Assembly: GCA_963840665.1 (NCBI GenBank) | Contig: CAWIZO010000006.1 | Coordinates: 930,001 to 994,000, forward strand | Reading direction: 5' to 3' | DNA length: 64,000 bases | Source: DATFTE01 sp963840665 | Lineage (GTDB): Bacteria; Acidobacteriota; Terriglobia; Terriglobales; Acidobacteriaceae | In this document: piece after piece, positions 1 through 8,925 of the stretch | Layout of the letters: each line of letters begins with the position of its first letter | Numbering within the stretch: the stretch's first letter is position 1 | The notes under the pieces: generated by a model | Database searches by the model: none | What the model saw: the letters and a program-made list of their open reading frames with translations, nothing else | Told to the model about the DNA's origin: nothing | Made by a program: the position numbers and the translations under genes

Positions 1-1188
1 CTTCTTGACTCCGACGTTGCTGCCGTTCCCAAGAAGGGGGGCACGAAATCTGAGCCCGAGGTCCGCTGGTTCGGACAGCAGACGCTCGCGCGCCTGCAGA
101 ACCTGCGCGAGGCTGTTCGCGAGCACACTCCCTGGTTGCTGCCCGAGTTTGCCTCGCTTCCTAAAGACCCAGCCGTGAATCTTCCGTCCGCATGGAGCGA
201 GCCTTCTTTAGAGAATTTGCCGAACGTTATCGACACCCTGGAGGCGCACCTGGAAGCTGCGCAAGACTCTGGATCACAAAAAGACGTCTATCAACACCTG
301 CACGATTTGTTGCCCGCCGCTCGCGTGCGTGTTGAATGTCTGATTGAAGAGCTGCGAAACATTGCTGCGAGCGCCGGCAAGTTCGCGCACGAAATGGACT
401 TCACGTTTCTCTACAATCGCCGCCGCAAGCTGCTATCGATCGGCTACGACGCGACCTCAGAACTGCTCAGCGCATCGTGTTATGACCTGCTCGCTTCTGA
501 AGCGCGCATCGCGGTGTTCGCCGCCATCGCGAAAGACGACATTCCGCAAGAAAGCTGGTTCCAGTTGGGCCGCGCCCACATCCTCGATCACGGCCGCCCA
601 GTGCTCCTCTCCTGGACCGGTACCATGTTCGAATACCTCATGCCGTTGCTCTGGATGCGGTCTTATCCCGATACGCTTCTCGATCGTTCGCGCATTGCGG
701 CCGTCGGCGCGCAACAGGCTTTCGCCAAGAGCAAGCGCATCCCTTGGGGAATCTCTGAGTCTTCGTACTTTAAGCGCGATGACTCAGGCAATTATGGCTA
801 CCGCGCCTTCGGCGTTCCTGGACTCGCTGTTCATGTCGACGAAGATGAAAAGGATGCGCTCGTCGTTTCCCCTTACTCTACGTTCCTGGCCTTGCACGTC
901 GACGGTGCCGGCGCGTTACACAATCTTCGTCGCATGGCCACAAAGAAATGGGTCGGAACGTACGGCTTTTACGAGTCGGTCGACTTCACTTCTTCGCATC
1001 AGAGTTCCTGGCGGCGGCGTTACGAAGTCGTACACTGCTGGATGGCACACCATCAAGGGATGAGCCTGCTCTCCATCGCCAACTTTCTCGGCGATGGAAC
1101 GGTGCAGAACTGGTTCCATAAGTCTCCTCGCGTGCAGGCCACGGAGTTGCTGTTGCAAGAGAAGCCGGTGGGTCACGTGCTCGCGTAG
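1..1188 (+). CDS. Cyclic beta-glucan synthase-like protein, C-terminal part (glycoamylase-type domain)
   Basis: The reading frame is open from the first base, so the N-terminus lies outside the window. The visible 395 residues match the glycoamylase-like domain (PF10091) found in the middle of NdvB/ChvB cyclic beta-1,2-glucan synthases: FEYLMPLLW, then GISES, NYGYRAFG, VVSPYSTFLAL, YGFYESVDF and HHQGMSL. In those synthases this domain performs chain cyclisation at the inner membrane. The protein stops right after the ATELLLQE segment, where NdvB would continue into a GH94 phosphorylase domain; no GH94 sequence follows in any frame before the next gene. It may be a natural shortened form. A GH39-like gene starts 26 bp downstream, and a second PF10091-type gene lies beyond it on the other strand, suggesting a beta-glucan theme. 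Confidence 0.8.
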   Translation, partial: LLDSDVAAVPKKGGTKSEPEVRWFGQQTLARLQNLREAVREHTPWLLPEFASLPKDPAVNLPSAWSEPSLENLPNVIDTLEAHLEAAQDSGSQKDVYQHLHDLLPAARVRVECLIEELRNIAASAGKFAHEMDFTFLYNRRRKLLSIGYDATSELLSASCYDLLASEARIAVFAAIAKDDIPQESWFQLGRAHILDHGRPVLLSWTGTMFEYLMPLLWMRSYPDTLLDRSRIAAVGAQQAFAKSKRIPWGISESSYFKRDDSGNYGYRAFGVPGLAVHVDEDEKDALVVSPYSTFLALHVDGAGALHNLRRMATKKWVGTYGFYESVDFTSSHQSSWRRRYEVVHCWMAHHQGMSLLSIANFLGDGTVQNWFHKSPRVQATELLLQEKPVGHVLA

Positions 1189-1214
1189 AAAGGGAATTAC
1201 CGGTCATCGGTCGC

Positions 1215-2714
1215 ATGAGACCTTCGCGAAAGCCGCTGTTCATCGTCCTCTTCCTCGCATTTGTCATCACTGCCCCTGTTGCTGAAACGCAACCCACTGT
1301 CATTGTTGTGGACGCCGCCGCCCCTGCTCACCCCTTCCCGCATTTCTGGGAGGAAATGTTCGGCTCGGGCCGCGCCATCCTCTCGTTGCGTGACAGTTAT
1401 GGCCACGATCTGCGCGAGGTTGAGCACGCCACCGGATTCCAATACGTCCGCTTCCACGCAATTTTTCATGACGAGGTGGGAGTTTACGACGAAGATGCCC
1501 AGGGCCATCCCGTCTACAACTTCTCGTACGTCGATCAGATTTACGATGGACTGCTCGCCAACGGTGTGAAGCCGTTCGTCGAACTGAGCTTCATGCCCAA
1601 GAAGCTGGCGGCACACGATATGCCGCACGCCTTCTGGTACAAGCAGAATGTTTCTCCACCCAAAGATTGGGATAAGTGGGACGGCCTCATCACCGCGTTC
1701 GCAAAGCATCTAGTAGATCACTACGGCGTCGACGAAGTTTCGCGGTGGTATTTCGAAGTCTGGAATGAGCCAAACCTTGATTTCTGGGGAGGAGATCCCA
1801 AGCAGTCGACTTATTGGGATCTCTACGATCACACCGCGCGCGCCATCAAGAACGTGAATCCCAGGCTGCGAATCGGAGGCCCGGCTACAGCACAGGCCGC
1901 GTGGGCAGACGCTTTCATCCAGCATTGCACCGACAAGAACGTCCCGGTTGATTTCGTCTCCACCCACGTCTACGGAAACGACTCTGCGAAAGACGTGTTC
2001 GGGACGACCGAAGACATCCCTCGTGACAAGATGGTCTGCCGTGCCGTCGACAAAGTGCATCGCCAGATCAAAGCCTCCAGTAAGCCCGATCTCCCGCTCA
2101 TTTGGAGCGAATACAACGCCAGCTACAAGAACGAGCCTGACGTCACGGACTCCACCTACATGGGCCCGTGGATGGCCGATACCATTCGCCAATGCGACGG
2201 ACTGGTCGACATCATGTCGTACTGGACCTTCTCGGACGTCTTCGAAGAGCAGGGGGTGGTGAAAACCCCGTTCTATGGCGGCTATGGCCTGATCGCCGAA
2301 GACGGCATTCCCAAGCCCGCATTCAACGCATTCAAAGTTCTTCACCAGTTGGGAGATCAGCGCTTGGCCCTGGATGCGAACGCTGCGTTGCTTACTCGCC
2401 GCACTGATGGGACGCTGGTGCTGGCGGTTTGGAATTACGCTCCACCGGGAGAAGCTGGCGCTGCGCAGACTTTCATGTTGCAGTTCAAAAACACGCGCGC
2501 CACGCACGCAACCATTTCGCTGGTCGATCACGATCATGGGGACGTGCGCCCCGCCTACGCAAAAATGGGTTCTCCGCAATATCCGACGAGAACTCAAATC
2601 GAGGCACTACGCAAGGCAGCTGAACTCCCTGCACCCGAGAGTCGCGTGCTGAAAAATGCGGAACTCACGCTGACGCTCCCGGCTCAAGGGCTGGCAGTGA
2701 TCGAATTGAAATAG
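1215..2714 (+). CDS. Secreted GH39-like glycoside hydrolase (beta-xylosidase type)
   Basis: The 499-residue protein begins with a signal peptide (about residues 1-25). A TIM-barrel follows with the two hallmarks of clan GH-A/GH39: VWNEPNLDFW, whose Glu185 is the expected acid/base, and IWSEYNAS, whose Glu299 is the expected nucleophile. The spacing of about 114 residues and the YVRFHAIF and PFVELSFMP segments also fit GH39 beta-xylosidases. The last 110 residues look like the usual accessory beta-sandwich. It should act in the periplasm or outside the cell on beta-linked sugars; the substrate cannot be read from sequence. It starts 26 bp after the beta-glucan synthase-like gene in the same direction, so co-transcription is likely. 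Confidence 0.85.
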   Translation: MRPSRKPLFIVLFLAFVITAPVAETQPTVIVVDAAAPAHPFPHFWEEMFGSGRAILSLRDSYGHDLREVEHATGFQYVRFHAIFHDEVGVYDEDAQGHPVYNFSYVDQIYDGLLANGVKPFVELSFMPKKLAAHDMPHAFWYKQNVSPPKDWDKWDGLITAFAKHLVDHYGVDEVSRWYFEVWNEPNLDFWGGDPKQSTYWDLYDHTARAIKNVNPRLRIGGPATAQAAWADAFIQHCTDKNVPVDFVSTHVYGNDSAKDVFGTTEDIPRDKMVCRAVDKVHRQIKASSKPDLPLIWSEYNASYKNEPDVTDSTYMGPWMADTIRQCDGLVDIMSYWTFSDVFEEQGVVKTPFYGGYGLIAEDGIPKPAFNAFKVLHQLGDQRLALDANAALLTRRTDGTLVLAVWNYAPPGEAGAAQTFMLQFKNTRATHATISLVDHDHGDVRPAYAKMGSPQYPTRTQIEALRKAAELPAPESRVLKNAELTLTLPAQGLAVIELK

Positions 2715-2735
2715 GCGGCTGGAATCGATGGAGGA

Positions 2736-2757
2736 CCCGGGCGTGCTCGCCCGTCCC
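2736..2757. repeat. Family C GC hairpin repeat
   Basis: Short hairpin downstream of the GH39 gene, with arms GGGCG and CGCCC around a TGCT loop. It resembles the GC hairpins at 22297-22320 and 37911-37937. It could also help end transcription of the upstream gene, but it has no T-run. Confidence 0.5.
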
Positions 2758-2765
2758 ATACAGTT

Positions 2766-2853
2766 GTCATTCTGAGCGAAGCGAAGAATCTGCTGTCGCA
2801 TGCAGCATTGATACTGCTGGCAAAAGCAGATTCTTCGCTTTGCTCAGAATGAC
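2766..2853. repeat. Family A palindromic repeat, intact copy
   Basis: An 88 bp inverted repeat whose 29-base arms match at 28 positions (2766-2794 against 2825-2853). The arms begin GTCATTCTGAGCGAAGCG and run into an AATCTGC core. It has no coding capacity. Related copies lie at 13351-14515, 17316-17393, 20887-20922, 41033-41122, 46121-46208 and 47689-47731. Confidence 0.9.
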
Positions 2854-2880
2854 AAAGATAGTGACACAAGAAGTTTCGCT

Positions 2881-2909
2881 GACGACTGACGACTGAAGAC
2901 CGACGACTG
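2881..2909. repeat. Family D heptamer tract
   Basis: Four consecutive 7-base units of the GACGACT type. The tract ends one base before the stop codon of the minus-strand gene at 2911-4299. Confidence 0.75.
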
Positions 2910-2910
2910 C

Positions 2911-4299
2911 TTAGTTGAATTGCTTCGTCCCCAGCGCCAAATAAGGACGGAACCCCGCCTTCTGCATCCCACGTTGTGCTTCGGGATTCTTCATGAATGT
3001 CTCCCAGACGAACCCGGTCCGGGCATTTTCCGCCATCACCATCGTGATGCCCGTATCAATTCCGATGACGTCCGTGTCATACCAATTCCTTAGCGGATTA
3101 AACGCGTTCACATACCCGTAGCGGCTCCAGGCTTCTCCGTAATGCGTTCGGACGTTTTGCAAGACGCGCATCACCGGCTGTGGCAAGAATGGCAAGGACC
3201 CGCCTGGCGCGCTCGGCACTACGGTTCCGTCAATCGGGCCCGTCGCCGGAGGCCCGCCCCACGCCACATAACCGCGCTGCGAATCCGATGCCGTAATCCC
3301 CCACAACTTGTCGCTGTAATCAGGGAATTGCTTCGACAATTCAATGCAGAATCTGCGATGCACTTCGGTAGCAATTACCGAGTTTTGGAAATAATCGGCA
3401 TACTTGTCGCGCTTCCCGCGAAAATCAAACCACGCCTGCGAGTACTGATGCACAAACAGCGGCGCGAATGATCCGATATAACGTAGCCCGTCATACTCAA
3501 ACGTCAATCGCTTCCAGGCATTCCAGGTGTCCACGTTCAACGGATGGGCAAACGATCCCATCCCCAACAGATAAATCATCATCAGTTCGCTGTAGTAATC
3601 CCAGCGATAGGGGAGGAAGCCGAGTTCCGGCGTCCAGCCATGTGGCAGCAGGGAAGTGTCCTCGGAAAGCCAGGTCCAGTCGACGCGATTGAAGATCTGA
3701 TACGACAATTCGCTGATTTCCGAGTGAGCTTCAAAATGTTTGCGGCAGGTCAGAATTCCGCAGAGCAGGATCGCCGTGTCAACCGAGGACACCTCGGAGT
3801 CCCACAGGCGCTCGCCGGTATTTACATTGGCGAAGTGATAGAAGAATCCGCGATGGGTCGGCAGCTTCTTCCAGAGAAATCGCAGCATCGTCAAAGCCCG
3901 GTTACGCGCATCGTTCAGAGAAACGTAACCGCGCTTCTCACCGATGCAGAGAGCGGTTAGTCCGAATCCGGATGCGGCAATGCTCGCCGCCACAGTAGTG
4001 TCGTTGCCACGCACATTGCAGCGGTCCTTGACCAAACCAGTTTGCGGATTCGCTTGCTCCCAGAAGTATAGGAAGTTGGCCTTTTCGATCTCTTCGAGCA
4101 GTTGATCGTCAGACTCGGTCAACACGCCTGTACCCGAAGCCGCCGGCTGCGCAGCTTTCTTATCGGGCTCGGACGCCCAAAGCGCCGAAGCTCCCCAGCG
4201 GGCCAGGGGCAGACACACGCCGGCGCGGGCGGCCCATCTCAATAGGTCCCGTCGCCGCAAAAGTCCCCCGCGCGGGTCATCCCAGTTCTTCTTGCCCAT
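2911..4299 (-). CDS. Tat-exported glycoamylase-domain protein (GH144-like endo-beta-1,2-glucanase candidate)
   Basis: The 462-residue protein has a twin-arginine signal: RRRDLLRW at residues 15-22, followed by a hydrophobic stretch. This predicts folded export to the periplasm. From about residue 60 it matches the PF10091 glycoamylase-like family (COG5368), including FLYFWEQANP, FGLTALCIG, WDSEVSSVDTAILL, LPYRWDYYSE and a C-terminal WYDTDVIGIDTGIT segment. Proteins of this group include GH144 endo-beta-1,2-glucanases, so beta-1,2-glucan is the best substrate guess. It is convergent with the GH39 gene and shares its fold family with the gene at 1-1188. The start is uncertain because no clear ribosome site is seen. 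Confidence 0.75.
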   Translation of the reverse strand: MGKKNWDDPRGGLLRRRDLLRWAARAGVCLPLARWGASALWASEPDKKAAQPAASGTGVLTESDDQLLEEIEKANFLYFWEQANPQTGLVKDRCNVRGNDTTVAASIAASGFGLTALCIGEKRGYVSLNDARNRALTMLRFLWKKLPTHRGFFYHFANVNTGERLWDSEVSSVDTAILLCGILTCRKHFEAHSEISELSYQIFNRVDWTWLSEDTSLLPHGWTPELGFLPYRWDYYSELMMIYLLGMGSFAHPLNVDTWNAWKRLTFEYDGLRYIGSFAPLFVHQYSQAWFDFRGKRDKYADYFQNSVIATEVHRRFCIELSKQFPDYSDKLWGITASDSQRGYVAWGGPPATGPIDGTVVPSAPGGSLPFLPQPVMRVLQNVRTHYGEAWSRYGYVNAFNPLRNWYDTDVIGIDTGITMVMAENARTGFVWETFMKNPEAQRGMQKAGFRPYLALGTKQFN

Positions 4300-4382
4300 T
4301 AGTAAAGTTTAGACGATGGAAAGTCGAATGCTGACCACGAAGTATGGATTTGCGTCATAGAATGTTGCTATACAGTAACCCT

Positions 4383-5369
4383 ATGACGAGTGGCCGGAAA
4401 ATCGCGACCTGGATTGTAGTGATCGCGATCGTGTCAACAATCGTGACTCTCGTGGTGGTCGCCATCCGTAAGGCACGCCCGGTTACCCTCAAGGGCGCGG
4501 TCCTCAGTGAAGACGCCGACCCCCAGAAGCAGCAGCCCATCGCCGATGTGGAAATCACCGGATCGAACGGCTATGCCGTCAGCAAGACTACGTCCGATGC
4601 CGCTGGGTTTTTCAGCCTGACGCTGCCCAAAGAGTTGCGCATCCGGCAGTCGGTCAAGCTGCGCTTCCGGCATTCCGACTACGAACCGCTCGACCTGAAC
4701 GAGTTCGTCGGAAATAAGTTGTACCTCGTTCACATGACGCCGTTGCCGGGTCCGGTCAAAGCCGATCCCAAGCAGCCGCAAACCGTGATTTCGAATATCC
4801 GCGTGCGTTATTCGGTCAAGACGACCGGGGAAGCCAATGTGGGCAGCGCGGTCAAAACCTTCGAAGTGACGAATACGGGCAATATCCCTTGCAGCGGCCG
4901 GCCGCCTTGCTCACCTGATGGAAAGTGGAAAGCCGCCATTGGGGAGACCGCTCTCGACGCCGGAGAAGGAGACGAGTTCCGCAACGCGCGTGTCTCGTGC
5001 ATCGCCGGGCCCTGTCCCTTCACGCGCGTGGAATTTCAGAACCTCTCGAATGGCGGACGCACCATGAACGTCGCCGTCCGCAACTGGTCCGACACAGCAA
5101 CCTTCCTGATCGAAGCGGAAGTCGTGCGACCCATGGTCAGCGACATTGTGCGCGAATCGTACCCCGTGATCTTCGGCCCTGCGCTGAACTTCAGCTTGCC
5201 GGGATCGGCGGAAGGATTGAGCATCCTCGCCGATGTCAATTCAGATCCAGTGGTGTTTCCCATTGGCCCGGATCTCCTGTTGAGCTGGGCCACTTGCCAC
5301 GTGAGGGTCGACAAAGACCTCTCCCGCACTTACCGCTGCGAGCTGAAGCCTGGTTACGCGTTTAAATAA
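4383..5369 (+). CDS. Membrane-anchored protein with carboxypeptidase-regulatory-like domain
   Basis: The start at 4383 gives a protein of about 328 residues with one N-terminal membrane helix (IATWIVVIAIVSTIVTLVVV); an in-frame ATG at 4344 would add 13 residues. After the helix comes a beta-sandwich of the carboxypeptidase-regulatory type (VTLKGAVLSED, IADVEITGSNGYAV, TSDAAGFFSLTLP), a common module of acidobacterial surface proteins. The rest is beta-rich with paired cysteines (CSGRPPC, CIAGPCPF) suggesting disulphides in the periplasm. No function is assigned. It is divergent from the glycoamylase gene and convergent with the VOC gene, three bases away. Confidence 0.65.
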   Translation: MTSGRKIATWIVVIAIVSTIVTLVVVAIRKARPVTLKGAVLSEDADPQKQQPIADVEITGSNGYAVSKTTSDAAGFFSLTLPKELRIRQSVKLRFRHSDYEPLDLNEFVGNKLYLVHMTPLPGPVKADPKQPQTVISNIRVRYSVKTTGEANVGSAVKTFEVTNTGNIPCSGRPPCSPDGKWKAAIGETALDAGEGDEFRNARVSCIAGPCPFTRVEFQNLSNGGRTMNVAVRNWSDTATFLIEAEVVRPMVSDIVRESYPVIFGPALNFSLPGSAEGLSILADVNSDPVVFPIGPDLLLSWATCHVRVDKDLSRTYRCELKPGYAFK

Positions 5370-5372
5370 TGC

Positions 5373-5807
5373 TTATTCGACGCGCTTCTGGTTCAGCCAG
5401 CGCCGGCCATACATGTCGAGCCATTCGCCGTCAGGCTCGCCATCGCGCGGATCAGAGCCCAGGCGCAGAATGTTGCCATCGAGATCTTCCACTTGCATCT
5501 CCAGCGCCCATGAATAGTTCGTCGGAGGATGGCGGATCTTCGCCCCAGACGTTTTCAATTCCTCATAGACCGCATCGACATCTTTGCCATCGATCCATAC
5601 CCATGAGCCAGGATTCCCCTGATCGCCCTGGCAGAGGAAAAGGCAGCATTTTCCCCGCGAGACAGAAACGAAGTCTGGGGCCTCGAAGTTAACTTGGAAT
5701 CCGAGACACTGAACGTAGTAGTCGCGGCTGGCGACAACATCACGCACGCGCAGGACGGGCGTCACTCCACCGAAGGCAAGCTTGGCAGGTGCTGTGAGAT
5801 TCGACAT
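5373..5807 (-). CDS. VOC-superfamily (glyoxalase/bleomycin-resistance fold) protein
   Basis: A 144-residue single-domain protein. The VARVRD-like opening (TPVLRVRDVVASRDYYVQCL), the central GSWVWIDGKDVDAVYEEL and the closing WALEMQVEDLDGNILRLG are typical of vicinal-oxygen-chelate proteins, which act as dimers on a metal-bound ligand. The C-terminus has an extra GEWLDMYGRRW tail. An AAGGA ribosome site lies five bases before the ATG, which fixes the start. The substrate is not readable; many homologues are annotated as glyoxalase-like. Confidence 0.8.
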   Translation of the reverse strand: MSNLTAPAKLAFGGVTPVLRVRDVVASRDYYVQCLGFQVNFEAPDFVSVSRGKCCLFLCQGDQGNPGSWVWIDGKDVDAVYEELKTSGAKIRHPPTNYSWALEMQVEDLDGNILRLGSDPRDGEPDGEWLDMYGRRWLNQKRVE

Positions 5808-5881
5808 AGCGGTCCTTTCACGGATATTGGGGCCCAGAAAAGTGCATCATAACTCCATCGGGCCGCCGGTAGGGGAGACAA

Positions 5882-5917
5882 AAAAACGCCGCCCCCCAAG
5901 GGACGGCGCCGTCTCTA
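5882..5917 (-). terminator. Rho-independent terminator of the BNR-repeat gene
   Basis: Read on the minus strand, a GC stem (CGCCGTCCC pairing with GGGCGGCG) is followed by seven T residues, directly after the stop codon at 5929. The position and T-run make it the terminator of the 5929-7464 gene. Confidence 0.8.
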
Positions 5918-5928
5918 CAACTAACATC

Positions 5929-7464
5929 TTAATGCTGTTTCAGCCAGGCATCGATTCGCGATTGCGGAATTGGCTTCTTCTGTTCATCGTCGTAGTAGAA
6001 CGTCAGCTTGTGATCGGACTTTGCGCCGGGCACTGCCTGATCTGCGGTCGAGCTGAATCTGGGAGCATCGGCCGTGGCCAGCAGAGGCTGCTTGGTCGTG
6101 TACATAGCTTCGTTCAGGGTGCTGCCAGTCGGCGCCGTCGCCACGGCAAACACGCCGTACGGATTGCCGTTGTTGTAGGAGACTCCAATGTAATCGGCGA
6201 CCATGTAGCCGTTATCCGAGTCAGGAAGCCAGGTCAGCTTCATCGGTCCGGCCAGTTTCTGTCCCCCCGTCCAGGTCGCCCCGCCATCTTGTGAAGTCGT
6301 GAAGCCGACTTCCAGTTGGCAGGTGCTGGTGCTGCAATTCGATACGGGGTAATAGTAATAAACAACCGTGATATGAGCGGTCGAACCCGAGGTGTTGGGA
6401 TCGATTCCGATACCTGGCAGGAAATGATCGACTGTGGTCGTGGTGGCGTCGATGGGAATCCGCGCCGGAGTTGTCCAGGTTGTCCCGTTGGCCGATGTGC
6501 TGAAGACGATGTCGTTCGAGCTGCAGCCCGTGCGGAAGCGGCAGTCCGACCACGCCACAAACACATTTCCCGCGCCGTCGATGGCAGCCGTTGGCAGATT
6601 CGGATTGCGAATCCCGCCGGCATCGAAATGGCTGTCGATGGAAGACACCAGCACGCTCTTGTTCCAGGTGCTGCCGCCATTGGTGGACGTAAATGCGCTG
6701 ATGCTACCTCCTTCGAAGGGCACCACCACCGTTCCGTTGGGTTGGACAAGAGGCTCGCCACCCAAACCGAACGCGTGATCTGACGAAGCTTTTCCCGTCC
6801 CCCATGTCATGCCGCCATCGCTCGACACGCTCATCAGCACGTCGCCGGTGCCATATGCCTGGTCCCACTCGGTGTAGCAGTTTCCGTAGAACGGACTCGT
6901 CGTGGTGTTGTCGCACACCGACCAGTTTTTGTCGTCGAGATGGGTCTTGTCGATATTGATTAAACTGCCCCAGTGCAATCCATCCGTTGAGCGGCTTACG
7001 CCGACATCGCCGATGAACTGTTGGCCGCCGGCGGTCCCTACCAGCGGCAAACTCGAAATCAGCCATTGTCCGTGCTTCGCGTCGTAGGCCACCGACGGAT
7101 CGGCCGCCGCGCCGTACGTTCCTGCCTTGTAGTTGATGGTTATGCCCGGCAAATACCCATATTTCCAGGTTGTTCCCCCGTCGGTCGAGGTTGAGAAGCC
7201 TACATCTGCGCTCCCCCAGCCGATCGATCCCGGACGGCGCGCCACGTGATAGGCGGCTACGATCGTCGATCCCCACGAGAACATGTCGGGCTCAACTTCG
7301 GTTTTGTGTGTGCTATCGCTGTTGGTGAACTTATCGACGCTGATTTTTTGCAGCGTGAACTGCGCATTCGCCGGAACCACAGCGAGCGAAACCATGAGCG
7401 TCAGCAGCATGGCAAAGAGGGAATAGGCCCTTTTTCCTTGAGAGAGGACGATCCGCTTCATCAT
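5929..7464 (-). CDS. Secreted BNR/Asp-box repeat protein (sialidase-fold)
   Basis: The start MMKRIVL at 7464 has an AAGGA site just upstream and gives 511 residues with a cleaved signal peptide ending near VPANAQ. At least five Asp-box motifs are visible: STDGGTTW, SSDGGMTW, STNGGSTW, SANGTTW and SQDGGATW, each followed by a beta-strand. They mark a six-bladed beta-propeller as in sialidases and other exo-glycosidases. The FRIP motif and the arginine triad of true sialidases are not evident, so a sialidase activity should not be assumed. It is transcribed alone and ends in a strong terminator. Confidence 0.75.
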   Translation of the reverse strand: MMKRIVLSQGKRAYSLFAMLLTLMVSLAVVPANAQFTLQKISVDKFTNSDSTHKTEVEPDMFSWGSTIVAAYHVARRPGSIGWGSADVGFSTSTDGGTTWKYGYLPGITINYKAGTYGAAADPSVAYDAKHGQWLISSLPLVGTAGGQQFIGDVGVSRSTDGLHWGSLINIDKTHLDDKNWSVCDNTTTSPFYGNCYTEWDQAYGTGDVLMSVSSDGGMTWGTGKASSDHAFGLGGEPLVQPNGTVVVPFEGGSISAFTSTNGGSTWNKSVLVSSIDSHFDAGGIRNPNLPTAAIDGAGNVFVAWSDCRFRTGCSSNDIVFSTSANGTTWTTPARIPIDATTTTVDHFLPGIGIDPNTSGSTAHITVVYYYYPVSNCSTSTCQLEVGFTTSQDGGATWTGGQKLAGPMKLTWLPDSDNGYMVADYIGVSYNNGNPYGVFAVATAPTGSTLNEAMYTTKQPLLATADAPRFSSTADQAVPGAKSDHKLTFYYDDEQKKPIPQSRIDAWLKQH

Positions 7465-7763
7465 TTTTTCCTTATCCGCTGAGATTGGACGTACGGCGTC
7501 ACCTTTAAGACTTGTTGGAAGCCGCAACCGCTAACAAGGGGGCCGACGCAGCCCCCGGAATATACCCCTGGCTTGGTGTCGCTGTCCATGAGTCGGGCGG
7601 CCCTAAGCCGTCTCGGCGGTGGCGCCCGGTTGCAGCCCTGGGCCGCGAAATTAACCTACATTTAATGAAGTCGCAACACTGCTGCAACGCGCGCTGCCCA
7701 AACTATCCATTCGGAAACTCTGTTTCAGGATGTGCATTCGTGTCTTTGGCTCCAGACACCCGT
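7465..7763. other. Divergent promoter region
   Basis: This 299-base gap separates divergent genes and must carry both promoters. It holds a hairpin near 7539-7556 (GGGGGC with GCCCCC) and a GCAAC direct repeat spaced 11 bases near 7672-7687, which could be a response-regulator site. No clear -10/-35 pair was identified. Confidence 0.35.
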
Positions 7764-8498
7764 ATGGGAATGAGCACGCACGAGTTAATGTCAGGTATCG
7801 GGCCCGCGAAGCCGGTGGTCTTTGTTGTCGAGGACGATGCCGACATCGCTCGCCTGATTTGTTTCCACCTCGAGACGGCCGGCTTCGCGACTCGCTGGTT
7901 TCCCAGTTCCTTTTCCGTGGTTGAAGAGGGCCTGATCAATCCGCCTTCGTTGTTCCTTCTCGACATAATGATCCCCGGCAGCGATGGCCTCGAACTCTGC
8001 CGCCACATCCGGCAGACCAAGCTCTTAGCCGGGATTCACATCATCTTTCTCACCGCTAAGACGACGGAGGGAGATCGCGTCCGAGGTCTTGAACTCGGCG
8101 GCGACGATTACATCACCAAGCCCTTTAGCCCACGCGAACTGGTGGCCCGGGTGCGCGCCGTCCTGCGGAGTTCTGTCGATCCCGTCGAGACCGAAATCCT
8201 GCGCTTTGGCGAAGTCGAAATCGACGCTTCATCCATGATCGTGCGAGTGGGCGGCCGTGCAGTGGCCACTACGACGCGCGAATTCCGCTTGCTCGACTAC
8301 CTCGCCCGCCACGCCACCCGCGTCTTCACCCGCGACCAGCTTCTCGACGCAGTTTGGACGGAAGGTTCCTTCGTGACGCCGCGCTCAGTGGATGTCTACG
8401 TTAGGAGGTTGCGCGAAAAGATTGAGCCCGATCCGGACAATCCTACGTACCTGAAGACTGTCCGCGGCATTGGCTACCGCTTCGACATTCCCAGATGA
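7764..8498 (+). CDS. OmpR/PhoB-family two-component response regulator
   Basis: From the ATG at 7764 (or 7770) the protein has about 244 residues. The receiver domain shows the acidic pair EDD (23-25), the phospho-acceptor Asp67 in LLDIMIPGSDG, the Thr in IIFLTAKTT and the Lys in DYITKPFSP. The winged-helix DNA-binding domain follows (TREFRLLDYLARHATRV, VDVYVRRLREKIE, VRGIGYRFD). It is a cytoplasmic transcription factor controlled by phosphorylation. No sensor kinase lies next to it, so it is an orphan here; the kinase at 57124 is of the NarL-partner type and is not a likely mate. Confidence 0.9.
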   Translation: MGMSTHELMSGIGPAKPVVFVVEDDADIARLICFHLETAGFATRWFPSSFSVVEEGLINPPSLFLLDIMIPGSDGLELCRHIRQTKLLAGIHIIFLTAKTTEGDRVRGLELGGDDYITKPFSPRELVARVRAVLRSSVDPVETEILRFGEVEIDASSMIVRVGGRAVATTTREFRLLDYLARHATRVFTRDQLLDAVWTEGSFVTPRSVDVYVRRLREKIEPDPDNPTYLKTVRGIGYRFDIPR

Positions 8499-8564
8499 AA
8501 GGAGCGCGGGCTCTGCGCGGAATGGCGTGTAGAGACACAGGGCAGATGTGTCGCCGGCACAACC

Positions 8565-8756
8565 TTACCCCGCCTTCTGACACAGCGACCCCTCCGCGGT
8601 AATGCGGCTGGCTTTCGAGATCTCCTCGCCTACGCTCGCCAAAGCCACGTTCGTCTCTTCCGAATTGTCCGCGGACAAGACCGAACTGGCAGCCAAGGTG
8701 AACCGCAGAGCATCTTCTTCTTTGTCGAAATACACCACTACCTGATTCGCCGCCAT
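8565..8756 (-). CDS. Small hypothetical protein
   Basis: The ATG at 8756 has a strong GGGAGG ribosome site eight bases upstream, giving 63 residues. The sequence starts MAANQVVVYFDKEEDALRF and is mixed alpha/beta without signal or membrane segments; the tail is acidic. No family is recognised. The good translation signal and lack of competing genes support it being real. It is convergent with the response regulator gene and divergent from hemE. Confidence 0.55.
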   Translation of the reverse strand: MAANQVVVYFDKEEDALRFTLAASSVLSADNSEETNVALASVGEEISKASRITAEGSLCQKAG

Positions 8757-8925
8757 ACGCACTACCTCCCCGGCTGGGTCTTGGCAGATCATAGGACGAA
8801 TCGCCTCCTGAACAACGGTACTTTCTTGATGCCCTTAGACTCAGAAGGGCATGTTTTCCTGCCCGAAGCACGTGTGACGCTGCTCACAACCCAGTGTGCG
8901 GCGAAAATGCTACAGTTACAGTTTC

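Noticed and set aside
1197..1709. Long minus-strand frames opposite the GH39 gene and similar long antisense frames opposite hemE, rnr, lepA and others
   Set aside because: They are by-products of high GC and codon bias on the coding strand; none shows a ribosome site or family motif.
7539..7560. Riboswitch upstream of the response regulator
   Set aside because: Only a single simple GC hairpin is seen, with no conserved core of any riboswitch class known to me.
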